Below, piece by piece: positions 25,374 through 33,999 of a stretch of DNA of 64,000 nucleotides. Each line of letters begins with the position of its first letter. Within the stretch, counting starts at the first letter, position 1. This DNA comes from Azospirillum endophyticum (lineage in GTDB: Bacteria > Pseudomonadota > Alphaproteobacteria > Azospirillales > Azospirillaceae). The position numbers were made by a program, and so were the translations under genes. The notes under the pieces are model-generated. The model was given only the letters and a program-made list of their open reading frames with translations. It was not told where the DNA came from and did no database searches. Where the stretch lies: NCBI RefSeq assembly GCF_016595245.1, contig NZ_JAENHM010000073.1, positions 628,365-692,364 on the forward strand, given 5' to 3'.

Positions 25374-27044
25374 ATGCGGAATTTCTTTCGAAAGCGTCGT
25401 TCGGCCGCAGTGACGGACGAACGGCTGCCGGCCACCGGCGCTGCCGGTCTGGGTGGCACCGGGCATGGCGGTACGGCACCGGGCGGTGCGGGACTTGGCG
25501 GTGGCATCACCGGAGGAGGTCTCGGCGGCAATCCGCTGACCGGCGGACCGGGTATGGCCGGCCCCGGTGCCGGCGGCTTCACCAATGCACCGGGTTTCGC
25601 CCGGCCGGCCGGAGGGCACCTGCGTCCGATCGACGGAAGCCTGGGTGCCGGCCCTGGCGGGCGGGGTGGCTTCGAGGCGATGCGCGGCCCCGTCGCCCCG
25701 CGTCTGCCCGACGTGATCGACAACGAGGCCACCGGTGACCATCGTGGCCACATGTTCCCACAGCCGGGCGGCCGCGATGCCGAGGGCGAGCATGACTTGC
25801 CGCGCTTCACCATGTCGGTCAACGGGGGCTATCGCGGCGGAATGGGCGCCAATGCGCCCGCCATGCTGAAGGGCCTGACGCCGGAACTGAACGGTCTCCT
25901 GCGCGAAGCCTTCACCCCGACCCGGCCGAAGCAGCAGCTGAACGGCCTGTTCATCGGCCGCAACGACACCCTGCGCCGCATCATCTCCGCCATCGAGGAG
26001 GAGCGGGCGCACGTCATCCTCTATGGCGACCGTGGCCGCGGAAAGACCTCCGTCGCCAACGCGATCGAGAAGATCGCCGGGCAGGCGGGCTATCTCTCGC
26101 TGAAGCTGACCTGCAGCGGCGAGCTGAGCTTCGAGGACATCTTCCGGCACTTCCTGAAGAAGATCCCGTCGACCTACTACCGTTCGGCGCTCGACAACCC
26201 GTTCGCGGCACGGCGCAACTTCGCCAGCTTCAACGAGTTGCTGCCGGAGGGCACCTTCAGCGTCACCGAACTGAACGAGGTGCTGTCGGGCATCCACGCC
26301 ACCCATGTGCTGCTGATCCTCGACGAATACGACCGCGTCACCGACGAGGATTTCCGCAACAAGCTGGCGGAGCTGTTCAAGAACCTGACGGACAGCTCGA
26401 TCCCTGTCACCCTGCTGGTGGTCGGCGTCGCCGAGAATCTCGACCAGCTGCTGGGCAAGCATCCGTCGATCCAGCGCTCTCTGGTGCCGGTGCATCTGCC
26501 GCTGATGACCGATCAGGAGATCGGCCGCCTGATCCAGGCCGGGGCGCAGAATGCCGGCATCGAATTCTCTGCCGACGTGGTGCGGCGGATTGCCGAATTC
26601 GTGCGCGGCCTGCCCTACTATGCGCAGCTTCTGGGCCTGCATGCGGCTCGCAGCGCCGTCAGCCGAGGCAGCAAGCTGGTGGAAAGGCCCGATCTGGCCT
26701 ATGCCGTCGCCCGCTGCCTGCAGGAAGCGGAACGCGGCATCGTCGAAAGCTATGCCCGCGCGCTGGCCGCCGACCGCCGGGCCGAATTGGAAGATGCGCT
26801 GCTGGCGGCGGCGCTTTGCCCGGCCGATGCCTATGGCGTGTTCGATCCCAACGATCTGGCGGGCGACAGCGGAGAGCTTCCGAGCGCCGCTACGCTCGAT
26901 CTGCTGAAACGCCTGACGCGGGAGGACCATGGCGGGGTCCTAGCCCCGGTGGTGGAGCCGGGACTGGAACGCTATCGTTTCCGCAATCAGATGATGCGCC
27001 AGTACGTCCTGATGCGCCAGGCGAGCGAGCGCGGCCAGATCTGA
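25374..27044 (+). CDS. ORC/Cdc6-like AAA ATPase with glycine-rich N-terminus
   Basis: 556 residues from the ATG at 25374. The N-terminal ~160 residues are low-complexity, very rich in Gly, Pro and Ala. After them comes an ATPase with GRNDTLRRI, Walker A GDRGRGKTS near residue 220, Walker B LLILDEYDRV near 315 and the sensor-like VVGVAEN, as in ORC-like and STAND-type ATPases. A C-terminal helical/winged domain follows (RFRNQMMRQYVLMR). The longer frame from 25224 adds a leader unlike the rest. The gene is monocistronic and ends at a terminator-like hairpin. The cellular role is unknown. Confidence 0.78.
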   Translation: MRNFFRKRRSAAVTDERLPATGAAGLGGTGHGGTAPGGAGLGGGITGGGLGGNPLTGGPGMAGPGAGGFTNAPGFARPAGGHLRPIDGSLGAGPGGRGGFEAMRGPVAPRLPDVIDNEATGDHRGHMFPQPGGRDAEGEHDLPRFTMSVNGGYRGGMGANAPAMLKGLTPELNGLLREAFTPTRPKQQLNGLFIGRNDTLRRIISAIEEERAHVILYGDRGRGKTSVANAIEKIAGQAGYLSLKLTCSGELSFEDIFRHFLKKIPSTYYRSALDNPFAARRNFASFNELLPEGTFSVTELNEVLSGIHATHVLLILDEYDRVTDEDFRNKLAELFKNLTDSSIPVTLLVVGVAENLDQLLGKHPSIQRSLVPVHLPLMTDQEIGRLIQAGAQNAGIEFSADVVRRIAEFVRGLPYYAQLLGLHAARSAVSRGSKLVERPDLAYAVARCLQEAERGIVESYARALAADRRAELEDALLAAALCPADAYGVFDPNDLAGDSGELPSAATLDLLKRLTREDHGGVLAPVVEPGLERYRFRNQMMRQYVLMRQASERGQI

Positions 27045-27069
27045 TCCATCCCCGATCAGGCCGTCCTTA

Positions 27070-27097
27070 GGCCCTTCCCCGGCGACGGGGGAGGGCC
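27070..27097. terminator. Hairpin between convergent genes
   Basis: Inverted repeat GGCCCTTCCCC/GGGGGAGGGCC (27070-27080 with 27087-27097) between the ATPase and amidohydrolase stops. It is followed by a CTCTTTC stretch on the plus strand. It is a plausible shared end for both transcripts. Confidence 0.6.
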
Positions 27098-27150
27098 GCT
27101 CTTTCATATCCGCTCTTTCCCGCCAGGAGCGGCGTCGACAGGCCGGGGCG

Positions 27151-27975
27151 TTACAGGAACGCCGCCCGCCGTTGTCCGCTGGCTTTCTGCCAAGCCCATT
27201 CGACGGCGACGCTCAGCAGCCGCTCCAGCGGGGGCTTGACCTCCGCCGCCAAGTCCGGGCGGAAATGGTAAGGAGAATCCTCGTCCATGTAGGTGGACTG
27301 GGTCAGTTCCAACTGGATCGCGTGGATGTTCTCTTCCGGCTGGCCATAGCTGCGGATGATGAAGCCGCCCCGCAGGCGATCGTTCAGTGCGGCGGAATAG
27401 CGCTCCGACGCCGAAAGCACGTTCATCAGCCGGACGACCAGGGATTGGGCGGCACTGCTGCCGTCGCCGGTTCCCAGGTTGAAGTCGGGCAGGGTACCTT
27501 CGAAGAAGCGCGGAACCCGGCTGCGCACCGAGTGGGCATCGAACAGAATCGCCACCCCGTAGCGGTCGCGCAAGGCCCGCAGCTCAGTGCGAAGCTGATC
27601 GTGGTAGGGACGCCAGTAAGCGCCGACCCGCCGGTCGATCTCAGCCCGGTCGGGCTCAAGCCCCGGCCGGTAGATCGGCAGGCGATCGAAGGTGGTCAGC
27701 GGGCAGATCTCGGTCGGATCGAGTCCCGGCTGGAGGACGATGCCGGCGGGGTCGCGGTTCAGATCCACCGCGTAGCGCGAACAAAGCGCCGTCATGAAGC
27801 CTATTCCGAGTGCCGGGGCAAAGTGGTACAACCGATCGAGATGACGGTCGACGTCGGGCTGTGCCAATCCGTCCCCTGTCATCGTAGCGGCGATGTCCGG
27901 CGGAATCATGGTCCCGACATGCGGAATGCTGAGCAGGACCGGGGTTTCGCCCGGCTGGAAGCGGAAAGTTTCCAT
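27151..27975 (-). CDS. N-formylglutamate deformylase/amidohydrolase family protein
   Basis: Zinc hydrolase of the HutG-type N-formylglutamate amidohydrolase family. It shows LLSIPHVGTMIP near the N-terminus, SRYAVDLNRDP, the FDAHSVRSRVPRF metal region, and QLELTQSTYMDED, which match the family landmarks. It is 274 aa from the ATG at 27975 (METFRF); an ATG 15 bp upstream is also open. No hut genes lie nearby, so it may act on formylglutamate from histidine breakdown or on other N-acyl amino acids. Confidence 0.85.
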   Translation of the reverse strand: METFRFQPGETPVLLSIPHVGTMIPPDIAATMTGDGLAQPDVDRHLDRLYHFAPALGIGFMTALCSRYAVDLNRDPAGIVLQPGLDPTEICPLTTFDRLPIYRPGLEPDRAEIDRRVGAYWRPYHDQLRTELRALRDRYGVAILFDAHSVRSRVPRFFEGTLPDFNLGTGDGSSAAQSLVVRLMNVLSASERYSAALNDRLRGGFIIRSYGQPEENIHAIQLELTQSTYMDEDSPYHFRPDLAAEVKPPLERLLSVAVEWAWQKASGQRRAAFL

Positions 27976-28343
27976 GGCTCGTCTCGTCATCGGAACGGCT
28001 TGCGATGGGCTGTGTGCAGTGCGGCAGCAACAGTGGAGGGACTATGGGGCGCAGTGCCGCGCCCCGTCAAACAGATTGCGTTTTTTTGAAAGCGACATGC
28101 CTCCGCACTGCGGAAAACCCGTCCTCGCGCCTTGGAGTCCCCGGCGCATCCTGCTGAAAAGCCGGTTGACCGTGGACCGCACTTGCCGGAGACTTGCGCG
28201 CAATCGGCGAGTGCCCGGCAGAAGGCGCCGCCCCGCACCGGACAAAGCTGTTCCCCGGCGACCGGAACAAAGACTTCCACGATACACGGCGCCAAGATTT
28301 CGCAGCCCCGGTGACGAAGCAACGCAGCAGGGGAGAAGCGACC
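27976..28343. other. Divergent intergenic region
   Basis: About 370 bp between the amidohydrolase gene (minus) and the exported protein gene (plus). It contains a run of seven T at 28081-28087 and no frame that looks coding. Promoters for both sides are expected, but no box pair stands out. Confidence 0.4.
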
Positions 28344-28847
28344 ATGAGCACTGCCACCCGTCTTGGCGCGGCCATGCCCGGCCGGCGCCAGATTCTGTTG
28401 CCGCTTGCGCTCGCACCCGTCGCCGGCTGGGCCGTCTGGGCCACCGGAACGTCGGATTTGCCGAGCCATCCCACCGGCCCCTTCCATTTGCCGTTGGACG
28501 AGACCACGACGATCTGGCGCGACCTGAGGGCCGTGCGGATGGGGGGCCTCGCCGGAGATCCGCAATTCCCGGTGAAGGTGTCGGCGTTGGACGGCCAGCC
28601 GGTCGTCGTCCGTGGCTTCATGGTGCCGCTGACCAATGGCGCCGCCCACAATCGCTTCATCCTGTCCGCCAATCCGATGGGATGTCCCGCCTGCGAGAGC
28701 CCCGGCCCGTCGACGATGATGCATGTCCACAGCGGGATCGCCCTGCTGGCCACGCGGGAACCGCTGATCCTTGCCGGTACATTGCGTCTGCGCCCGCAGG
28801 AGGGGCTGTTCTATCGACTGGACCGCGCCGAGCAGCGCTGGGCCTGA
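28344..28847 (+). CDS. Exported protein, DUF3299-like
   Basis: 167 residues from the ATG at 28344, which follows GGGGAGAAG. The N-terminus has a signal/anchor (RRQILLPLALAPVAGWAVWA). The body has ALDGQPVVVRGFMVPL, then FILSANPMGCPACES and MHVHSG, and ends with AGTLRLRPQEGLFYRLDRA. This order resembles DUF3299 lipoproteins, which carry a similar Cys region. The CPAC motif and two His could bind a metal. It stands just upstream of the exopolysaccharide genes but need not belong to them. Confidence 0.6.
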   Translation: MSTATRLGAAMPGRRQILLPLALAPVAGWAVWATGTSDLPSHPTGPFHLPLDETTTIWRDLRAVRMGGLAGDPQFPVKVSALDGQPVVVRGFMVPLTNGAAHNRFILSANPMGCPACESPGPSTMMHVHSGIALLATREPLILAGTLRLRPQEGLFYRLDRAEQRWA

Positions 28848-28905
28848 CCGGCATCGTTTCTCTCCCCGGCCTCGGGCTGTCGCTGCGACGGACAGGCGGG
28901 GCGCC

Positions 28906-30150
28906 ATGACGGCGGTGGCTATCAGGGGCGGCGCGCTGTCGACGGTGGCGGCGATGCTTCTCTACGGTGGGTTCTGCGTTCCCGCCCCACCGGCCTTGCG
29001 TGCCGTCGAGTGGCTGATCGGCCTGCTGACTGTCGCATCCATCGGCTGGAGATGGCCGCTTTCGGTGGCGATTGGCCATGCTTTGCGGACATCGCCGAAC
29101 GAGGGGCCGAACGAGGGGCCGAACGAGGGGTGGATGCCGGTGGCGGTCGCCGCGTTCGCGTGGCTGCTGTGGGTGCCGCTGCTGCGCGGCGCGGCGTTGG
29201 GATGGGAGGCGGCCGATATCCTGCGCGACGTCGTGCCCCTGGTCTTCCTCTTCCTTCCCGTCCTTCTGGTTCCGGTGTTGCGCAGCGGCGGGCGGGCGGC
29301 CGTGCGTGCGTTGACCCTGTCGGTGGCCTTGGCCGGGCTGCTGTTGACCTTGCGCTGGTGGCAGCAGGCCGGGTGGGGGTTCGGCGCCATCGGCCGGCGG
29401 GCCATGGCCGATGGCGGCGTCTATCTGCTCAATGCACCATCGGTGCTGTTCGCCGCGGTGGCGCTGCCGGCCCTGGCATTGTCGCTGATCGGGGCCGGCA
29501 ATCGGGTCCGGAACTGGTTTGCGGCATTTCCTTGTGCCTTGGGCGGGGCGCTTTGCCTTGGTGCGCTGGCTGGTGCGGTCCATCGGACGGCGCTGGCGCT
29601 GGCAGCGCTTTCACTCGCCCTGACCGCCTTGTGGTGGGTGCCGAGACGGCCTTGGCTGGTCATCCCGCTGCTGCTGGGGTTCGGACTGCTGGCTTATCTT
29701 CTCGGGGACGTGCTGGTCGGCGCATGGCAGCAGGTGGCGGAAAAGACTCGGCTGACCGGGGGCAATGCCCGTTGGGAGGAGGCCGCAGCGGTGATCGACA
29801 ATGCGGTGGAGACGCCTTGGGCCTTGTTGTTCGGCGACGGATGGGGCGCCCGGATCGCCAATCCCGCGGTGGGGGGCTGGCGGGTCGGTTACACCCACAT
29901 GCTGGCAAGCTATAGCCTGTTGAAGACCGGGCTCGTCGGCACGGTCGCATTGGGCGCCTATCTGGGGGCTCTGGTGCGGCCCTGGTTCCGGCTTTTGGTC
30001 GCCGATCCGCCATTGGCATTTTCTGTGGTTCCGCCATTGCTGATGGCGCTCTGCCTGCATACCAGCTTCAAGTATTTCGATACCGGTATCATCCTGTCAT
30101 TGATGGTTTTGGCTGCGGAAGGCAGGAAAGGGTTGTCAGAACCGCGTTAG
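28906..30150 (+). CDS. O-antigen polymerase/ligase-like multi-pass membrane protein
   Basis: 414 residues with about ten hydrophobic segments and a large loop near residues 280-330 (ARWEEAAAVIDNA, LFGDGWGARIANP), the pattern of Wzy polymerases and WaaL-type ligases. An ATG at 28906 is chosen; the longer frame upstream reads through the preceding gene. The chain-length and glycosyltransferase genes that follow support an exopolysaccharide polymerase. Residues 61-75 hold a threefold NEGP repeat caused by a DNA tandem repeat. Confidence 0.75.
   Translation: MTAVAIRGGALSTVAAMLLYGGFCVPAPPALRAVEWLIGLLTVASIGWRWPLSVAIGHALRTSPNEGPNEGPNEGWMPVAVAAFAWLLWVPLLRGAALGWEAADILRDVVPLVFLFLPVLLVPVLRSGGRAAVRALTLSVALAGLLLTLRWWQQAGWGFGAIGRRAMADGGVYLLNAPSVLFAAVALPALALSLIGAGNRVRNWFAAFPCALGGALCLGALAGAVHRTALALAALSLALTALWWVPRRPWLVIPLLLGFGLLAYLLGDVLVGAWQQVAEKTRLTGGNARWEEAAAVIDNAVETPWALLFGDGWGARIANPAVGGWRVGYTHMLASYSLLKTGLVGTVALGAYLGALVRPWFRLLVADPPLAFSVVPPLLMALCLHTSFKYFDTGIILSLMVLAAEGRKGLSEPR
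29095..29130 (+). repeat. Three tandem 12-bp repeats inside the polymerase-like gene
   Basis: CCGAACGAGGGG occurs three times head to tail (29095-29106, 29107-29118, 29119-29130). The unit is a multiple of three, so copy-number changes would add or remove four residues in a predicted loop without shifting the frame. Confidence 0.9.
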
Positions 30151-30166
30151 ATATGCACACTTATGC

Positions 30167-31447
30167 GTGCAATTTTTGATCCGGTGTGCCGTGCCGATCG
30201 ATCACGCCTCCGTCATGTTCGTCAATAGAGTGTTTCCGCCGCACCGTGGTGCAACCGGTCGCTGCCTATCGGACCTCGTCGGCAGGATCGCGAAGGCAGG
30301 CTGGCGGGTTACGGTGGTTTCGGACGGGCCGCGGTTCGATTGCGAGTCCGACGGGCACGACATCCTTCCCGGAGTCACGCTCTGCCGCACCGGCGGCGCG
30401 GTCACGGAAGGGGACCGGCCAGACGTCCGGGCCTATCTCGATTCGCTGTGTCGGCTGACCGGCAGGGCCTTGCGCCAGCCGAGGCACGACCTTGTCGTGA
30501 CCATGACCGATCCTCCGCTGCTGGCATTGGCAGGACCGGTCCTGGCTGCCCGCCACGGAGCGGCTTCGCTGCACTGGTGCCAGGACCTCTACCCCGACTT
30601 GCTTCCCGTGCTGGGCGTGCGGATGCCCGCCATGCTTCGGCGGCTCGCCGGGCATGGCATGGCGCAGGCCTTGCGGCGGCATGACGGGGTGGCCGTCATC
30701 GGGCGCTGCATGCGCGAGCGCGTTATCGCGGCAGGGATGGAAGAGGACAGGGTGACGCTGTTGCCGAACTGGCCCGATCCGGCGATCCGCCCCTTTCCAC
30801 AGGACGGCAACGGCTTTCGCCGGTCGCTGGGGTTGGAGGCGGGGGATGGCCGCTTCCTGGTGGTCCATTCCGGAACGCTTGGCTTGGCTCACCCGATGGA
30901 TGGTGCTCTTGACGCCGCCGCCCGGCTGCAGGACAGCGATCCTGCCGTGCTGTTCCTGGTGGTGGGCGAGGGGAAGGGAATCGCCGCGCTTGAGGAGGCT
31001 GCGCGTCAGCGGGGATTGCGCAACCTGCGTCGGCTTCCCTGGCAGCCGGGCGACCGGTTGGCCGAGTGCCTGTCCGCGGCCGACCTGCATCTGGTGGCGA
31101 TGGATCCGGCGGCCGAAGGAATGCTGGTCCCGAGCAAGCTCGCCGGGGTCCAGGCCGCCGGCCGTCCCTGCCTGTTCCTGGGACCGCAGGGGAGCGAAGC
31201 GGCCGCGCGGGTCGGGGGCTGCGGTCTGGTGGTCGATCCGTTCGATGGCGCGGCCATTGCCGAGGCGGTGCGTGCCTATGCCGCCGACCGCGACCGTTGC
31301 GTGGCAGAGGGACGGCGCGCTGCCCGTCTCGCCGCCGCCTGGACGGCCGACCGCGCCGCGGTGGCCTTCGCCGGGCTGGCCGAACGTCTCGTGACGGACC
31401 GCCGGGCAGTCCGGCCGGCGATGGGAAAGCCGCTACCCTATGCCTGA
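30167..31447 (+). CDS. Glycosyltransferase, GT4 family
   Basis: 426-residue GT-B glycosyltransferase. It has the N-terminal nucleotide fold VMFVNRVFPPHRGATGR (glycine-rich donor loop), then HWCQDLYPDLLPVLG, and the C-terminal donor-binding region VVHSGTLGLAHPMDGAL with VPSKLAGVQAAGRP (the E/S-x7-E equivalent is degenerate). It is closest in layout to WcaI/WbuB-like enzymes. The start is uncertain: GTG at 30167, another GTG a few codons on, or ATG at MFVNRVF. It overlaps the chain-length gene by 8 bp. Confidence 0.8.
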   Translation: MQFLIRCAVPIDHASVMFVNRVFPPHRGATGRCLSDLVGRIAKAGWRVTVVSDGPRFDCESDGHDILPGVTLCRTGGAVTEGDRPDVRAYLDSLCRLTGRALRQPRHDLVVTMTDPPLLALAGPVLAARHGAASLHWCQDLYPDLLPVLGVRMPAMLRRLAGHGMAQALRRHDGVAVIGRCMRERVIAAGMEEDRVTLLPNWPDPAIRPFPQDGNGFRRSLGLEAGDGRFLVVHSGTLGLAHPMDGALDAAARLQDSDPAVLFLVVGEGKGIAALEEAARQRGLRNLRRLPWQPGDRLAECLSAADLHLVAMDPAAEGMLVPSKLAGVQAAGRPCLFLGPQGSEAAARVGGCGLVVDPFDGAAIAEAVRAYAADRDRCVAEGRRAARLAAAWTADRAAVAFAGLAERLVTDRRAVRPAMGKPLPYA

Positions 31448-32432
31448 CGGTGTCATCAACCCGCCTGTTCCGCAGGCGATGACGCTTGCCCTGCCGCCAG
31501 CGCATGGCGAGGAGGGCGATCTGCGTACGATCCTCCGCTCCCTCCGGGCGGGATGGCGCTGGTTGCTTGCCGGATGGTCGGCTGGGTTGGCGCTGGCTGT
31601 CATCGCCTTGTGGCTGGTGACCCCGGCCTACACCGCCACAATGGTCATCGGCCCGATGGCGCGGATCGGCGCCGCTGCGACGGGAAGCCGGGTCCCGGTG
31701 TCGAGCGGCCGCGACTCCGCGACCGGCGCCGAATCGGGAGCGGCGGACGAATCGCTGTCCGACTTCGCCCGCTATCTGGAACTGTTCGGCTCCGGTCCGG
31801 TGGCGGAGCAGTTGGCGCGGGAACCCGATGTGCTGCACGCCCTGTTCCCTGACCGCTGGGATGCGGGAGAAGGGCGCTGGCGCCCTCCACCGGGGCCGCT
31901 GCCGATGGCGAAGCGTGCATTGCTGGCTCTGGTCGGACGCCGGGACTGGGTGGAACCGGACGGGGACCGGGTGGAGCGCGCCCTGCGGGAGCGGTTGCTG
32001 ATCGATATGCTGCGGTCGGGGCCGATGCGGCGCATCAGTTTCCGCCATGCCGACCGGGCGACGGCGGTCGATCTTCTCGGAAGGATCGCTGCCGCGACCG
32101 ACGCACATCTCCGGTCGGAAGCGGCACGGCGCAGTGCCGCCCAGATCGCCCACATCAAGCTCCGGCTGGATGCGGTGACCGTGGCGGTGCACCGCCAGGC
32201 TTTGAGCGACCTGCTGCTGGACCAGGAGCGGGTGGCGATGATGATCGGCGTTGATCTGCCCTATGCCGCCGACATGCTCCAGCCACCGGCGGCCGGGATG
32301 CTGCCCGACTGGCCGAACCCGGCTGCAGTGGTTCCGCTGGCCGGACTGGTCGGACTGGTGGCCGCCGGTTTCGCCCTGTCGGCGCGCCATGCGCTGAAGG
32401 AGCATGGGACAGGCATGGAGAGGGTGCCATGA
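31440..32432 (+). CDS. Wzz/chain-length determinant-like membrane protein
   Basis: 330 residues with one transmembrane helix near each end (about 43-62, and 300-318), a large periplasmic middle part, and the TPAYTATMVIGP segment right after the first helix. This is the Wzz/polysaccharide co-polymerase layout, without a kinase domain. It would set the length of exopolysaccharide chains made by the neighbouring polymerase. It overlaps both the upstream glycosyltransferase gene and the downstream one (ATGA). Confidence 0.75.
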   Translation: MPDGVINPPVPQAMTLALPPAHGEEGDLRTILRSLRAGWRWLLAGWSAGLALAVIALWLVTPAYTATMVIGPMARIGAAATGSRVPVSSGRDSATGAESGAADESLSDFARYLELFGSGPVAEQLAREPDVLHALFPDRWDAGEGRWRPPPGPLPMAKRALLALVGRRDWVEPDGDRVERALRERLLIDMLRSGPMRRISFRHADRATAVDLLGRIAAATDAHLRSEAARRSAAQIAHIKLRLDAVTVAVHRQALSDLLLDQERVAMMIGVDLPYAADMLQPPAAGMLPDWPNPAAVVPLAGLVGLVAAGFALSARHALKEHGTGMERVP

Positions 32433-33487
32433 CCGCGATTCCGGTCTCCGTGGTGGTGATGACGCGCAACGAGGCGGCGAACCTGCCGCTTTGCCTGCGG
32501 GCGCTTGACCGATTCGCCGAGCGCTTCGTGGTCGACAGCGGCAGCGACGACGGCACGCCGGACATCGCCCGCTCCCACGGCGCCCGGCTGGTGCCCTTCC
32601 ACTGGGATGGCCGCTATCCCAAGAAGAAGCAATGGTGCCTGGACACTCTGCCCTTTGCCCATGACTGGGTGCTGTTCGTCGATGCGGACGAGCGGCCGAC
32701 CGTGGAACTCGTGGAGGAGATCGACCGGCTGATGGCCAATTCACCGGCTGCTTTGCCGGCGGGTGGCCTGCACCCGGCCGCCTACTGGATCGACGGCCGG
32801 CCGGTCGTCCGTGGCCGGCGGCTGCGCTTCGGCTGCTGGAATCGCAAACTTGCCCTGCTCGACCGCCGGCGGGTGCGATTCCCGGAGCAACAGGACCTGG
32901 ATGTCGCCTCCATGTGGGAGGTGGAGGGGCATTACCAGCCGCTGGTGGACGGCACGACCGGACGCATGCGCCACCCGATGGACCACGATGACGCCAAGCC
33001 ACTTTCAGCTTGGTTCGACCGTCACAACCGCTATTCGGATTGGGAGGCGGCATTGCGCGCCGACGGCCGGATGAAGCGGCTGATCGACGCCGAACCGGAT
33101 GGCGCTCCGGGATTTTTGCCCGGACTTGCCCCTGTCATCGGCCGGCGGGTGCAGAAGCGGCTCTTTCAGCGCATGCCCGGCCGGCCGCTCTGGGCTTTCC
33201 TGCATGCCTATGTGCTTCGCCTCGGCATTCTCGATGGCGCCGCAGGATTCGACCACGCGCTGGCGCGCGCATTCTATTACTGGCAGGTCGGGCTCAAGCT
33301 GCGCTCCGCCAGGCAGGCGGAGACGCCCGATGCCCGCCTCCCGCCGATGCGCAAGCCCTCCGAACATTCCCGGACCGCCCCGTCCGGGGATGATCCTTAT
33401 TCCTCGACCAGCGCGATCCGGTCGCCTCCCAGTGCCTTCAGCAGGTCGAAGGTGCGCTTGCGCACGCCCGGATCCTCGATCCGGTAA
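32429..33487 (+). CDS. Glycosyltransferase family 2 (WaaE/KdtX-like)
   Basis: 352-residue GT2 enzyme. It begins VSVVVMTRNEAANLPLCLRALDRF, has SGSDDGTPDIA and the DxD-type VLFVDADERPT. The remaining sequence resembles WaaE/KdtX lipopolysaccharide core and exopolysaccharide glucosyltransferases. It is translationally coupled to the chain-length gene by ATGA. The last 30 codons or so overlap the 3' end of the convergent XRE regulator gene by 91 bp. That tail is rich in Ser, Arg and Pro and does not look like part of the enzyme. Confidence 0.82.
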   Translation: MTAIPVSVVVMTRNEAANLPLCLRALDRFAERFVVDSGSDDGTPDIARSHGARLVPFHWDGRYPKKKQWCLDTLPFAHDWVLFVDADERPTVELVEEIDRLMANSPAALPAGGLHPAAYWIDGRPVVRGRRLRFGCWNRKLALLDRRRVRFPEQQDLDVASMWEVEGHYQPLVDGTTGRMRHPMDHDDAKPLSAWFDRHNRYSDWEAALRADGRMKRLIDAEPDGAPGFLPGLAPVIGRRVQKRLFQRMPGRPLWAFLHAYVLRLGILDGAAGFDHALARAFYYWQVGLKLRSARQAETPDARLPPMRKPSEHSRTAPSGDDPYSSTSAIRSPPSAFSRSKVRLRTPGSSIR

Positions 33488-33864
33488 TAGGCCCGAACCA
33501 ATTCCAGCGTCTCCCGGCGTGCCATCGATTCGAATTCGTCCGTCTCGCTCATGCTCTCGACCGGCATTTCGGCCGTGATCTGATCAGGCGATGGCATGTC
33601 GTCGAAGAAATAGCTGACCGGCACGCCGAGAACCTGCGAAAGGTTGTAGAGGCGGCTGGCGCTGATGCGGTTCGAGCCCCGTTCGTACTTCTGAAGCTGC
33701 TGGAAGGTGATCCCGACCGCTTCCCCGAGCTTTTCCTGACTGAGGCCGAGCAGGGTGCGGCGAAGCCGCAGGCGGGCTCCGACATGGATGTCGATGGGGT
33801 TGGGACCTTCGCCACGGCGCGACAGGGTGTGGGCGGAGGCGAGTTTGGTCTTGGTCGCGCTCAT
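33397..33864 (-). CDS. XRE family helix-turn-helix regulator
   Basis: 155 residues from the ATG at 33864, which follows GAGG by 9 bp. The N-terminal HTH is HVGARLRLRRTLLGLSQEKLGEAVGITFQQLQKYERG, typical of the alphaproteobacterial XRE subgroup. The C-terminal part (VESMSETDEFESMARR, VRAYYRIEDP) may serve for oligomerisation. It sits in the middle of the exopolysaccharide locus in convergent orientation, so it may regulate it; that is an inference from position only. Confidence 0.85.
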   Translation of the reverse strand: MSATKTKLASAHTLSRRGEGPNPIDIHVGARLRLRRTLLGLSQEKLGEAVGITFQQLQKYERGSNRISASRLYNLSQVLGVPVSYFFDDMPSPDQITAEMPVESMSETDEFESMARRETLELVRAYYRIEDPGVRKRTFDLLKALGGDRIALVEE

Positions 33865-33999
33865 AAGGTCGTACCTCGAAGGGAAAGCCATGGGGCGGGC
33901 GCCGCGAAAATACTTAGTTCAGGAAGTAAATTCTATGCAACCATTTGTGCGTATCAATGGCCCGTTTGGGTGAAAGTGGGAGGTCCGTTGCGAAAGCCA

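Noticed and set aside
30723..33053. A 776-codon minus-strand frame across the exopolysaccharide genes
   Set aside because: It is antisense to three coherent genes with glycosyltransferase and Wzz features; the composition is Arg/Pro-rich shadow sequence.
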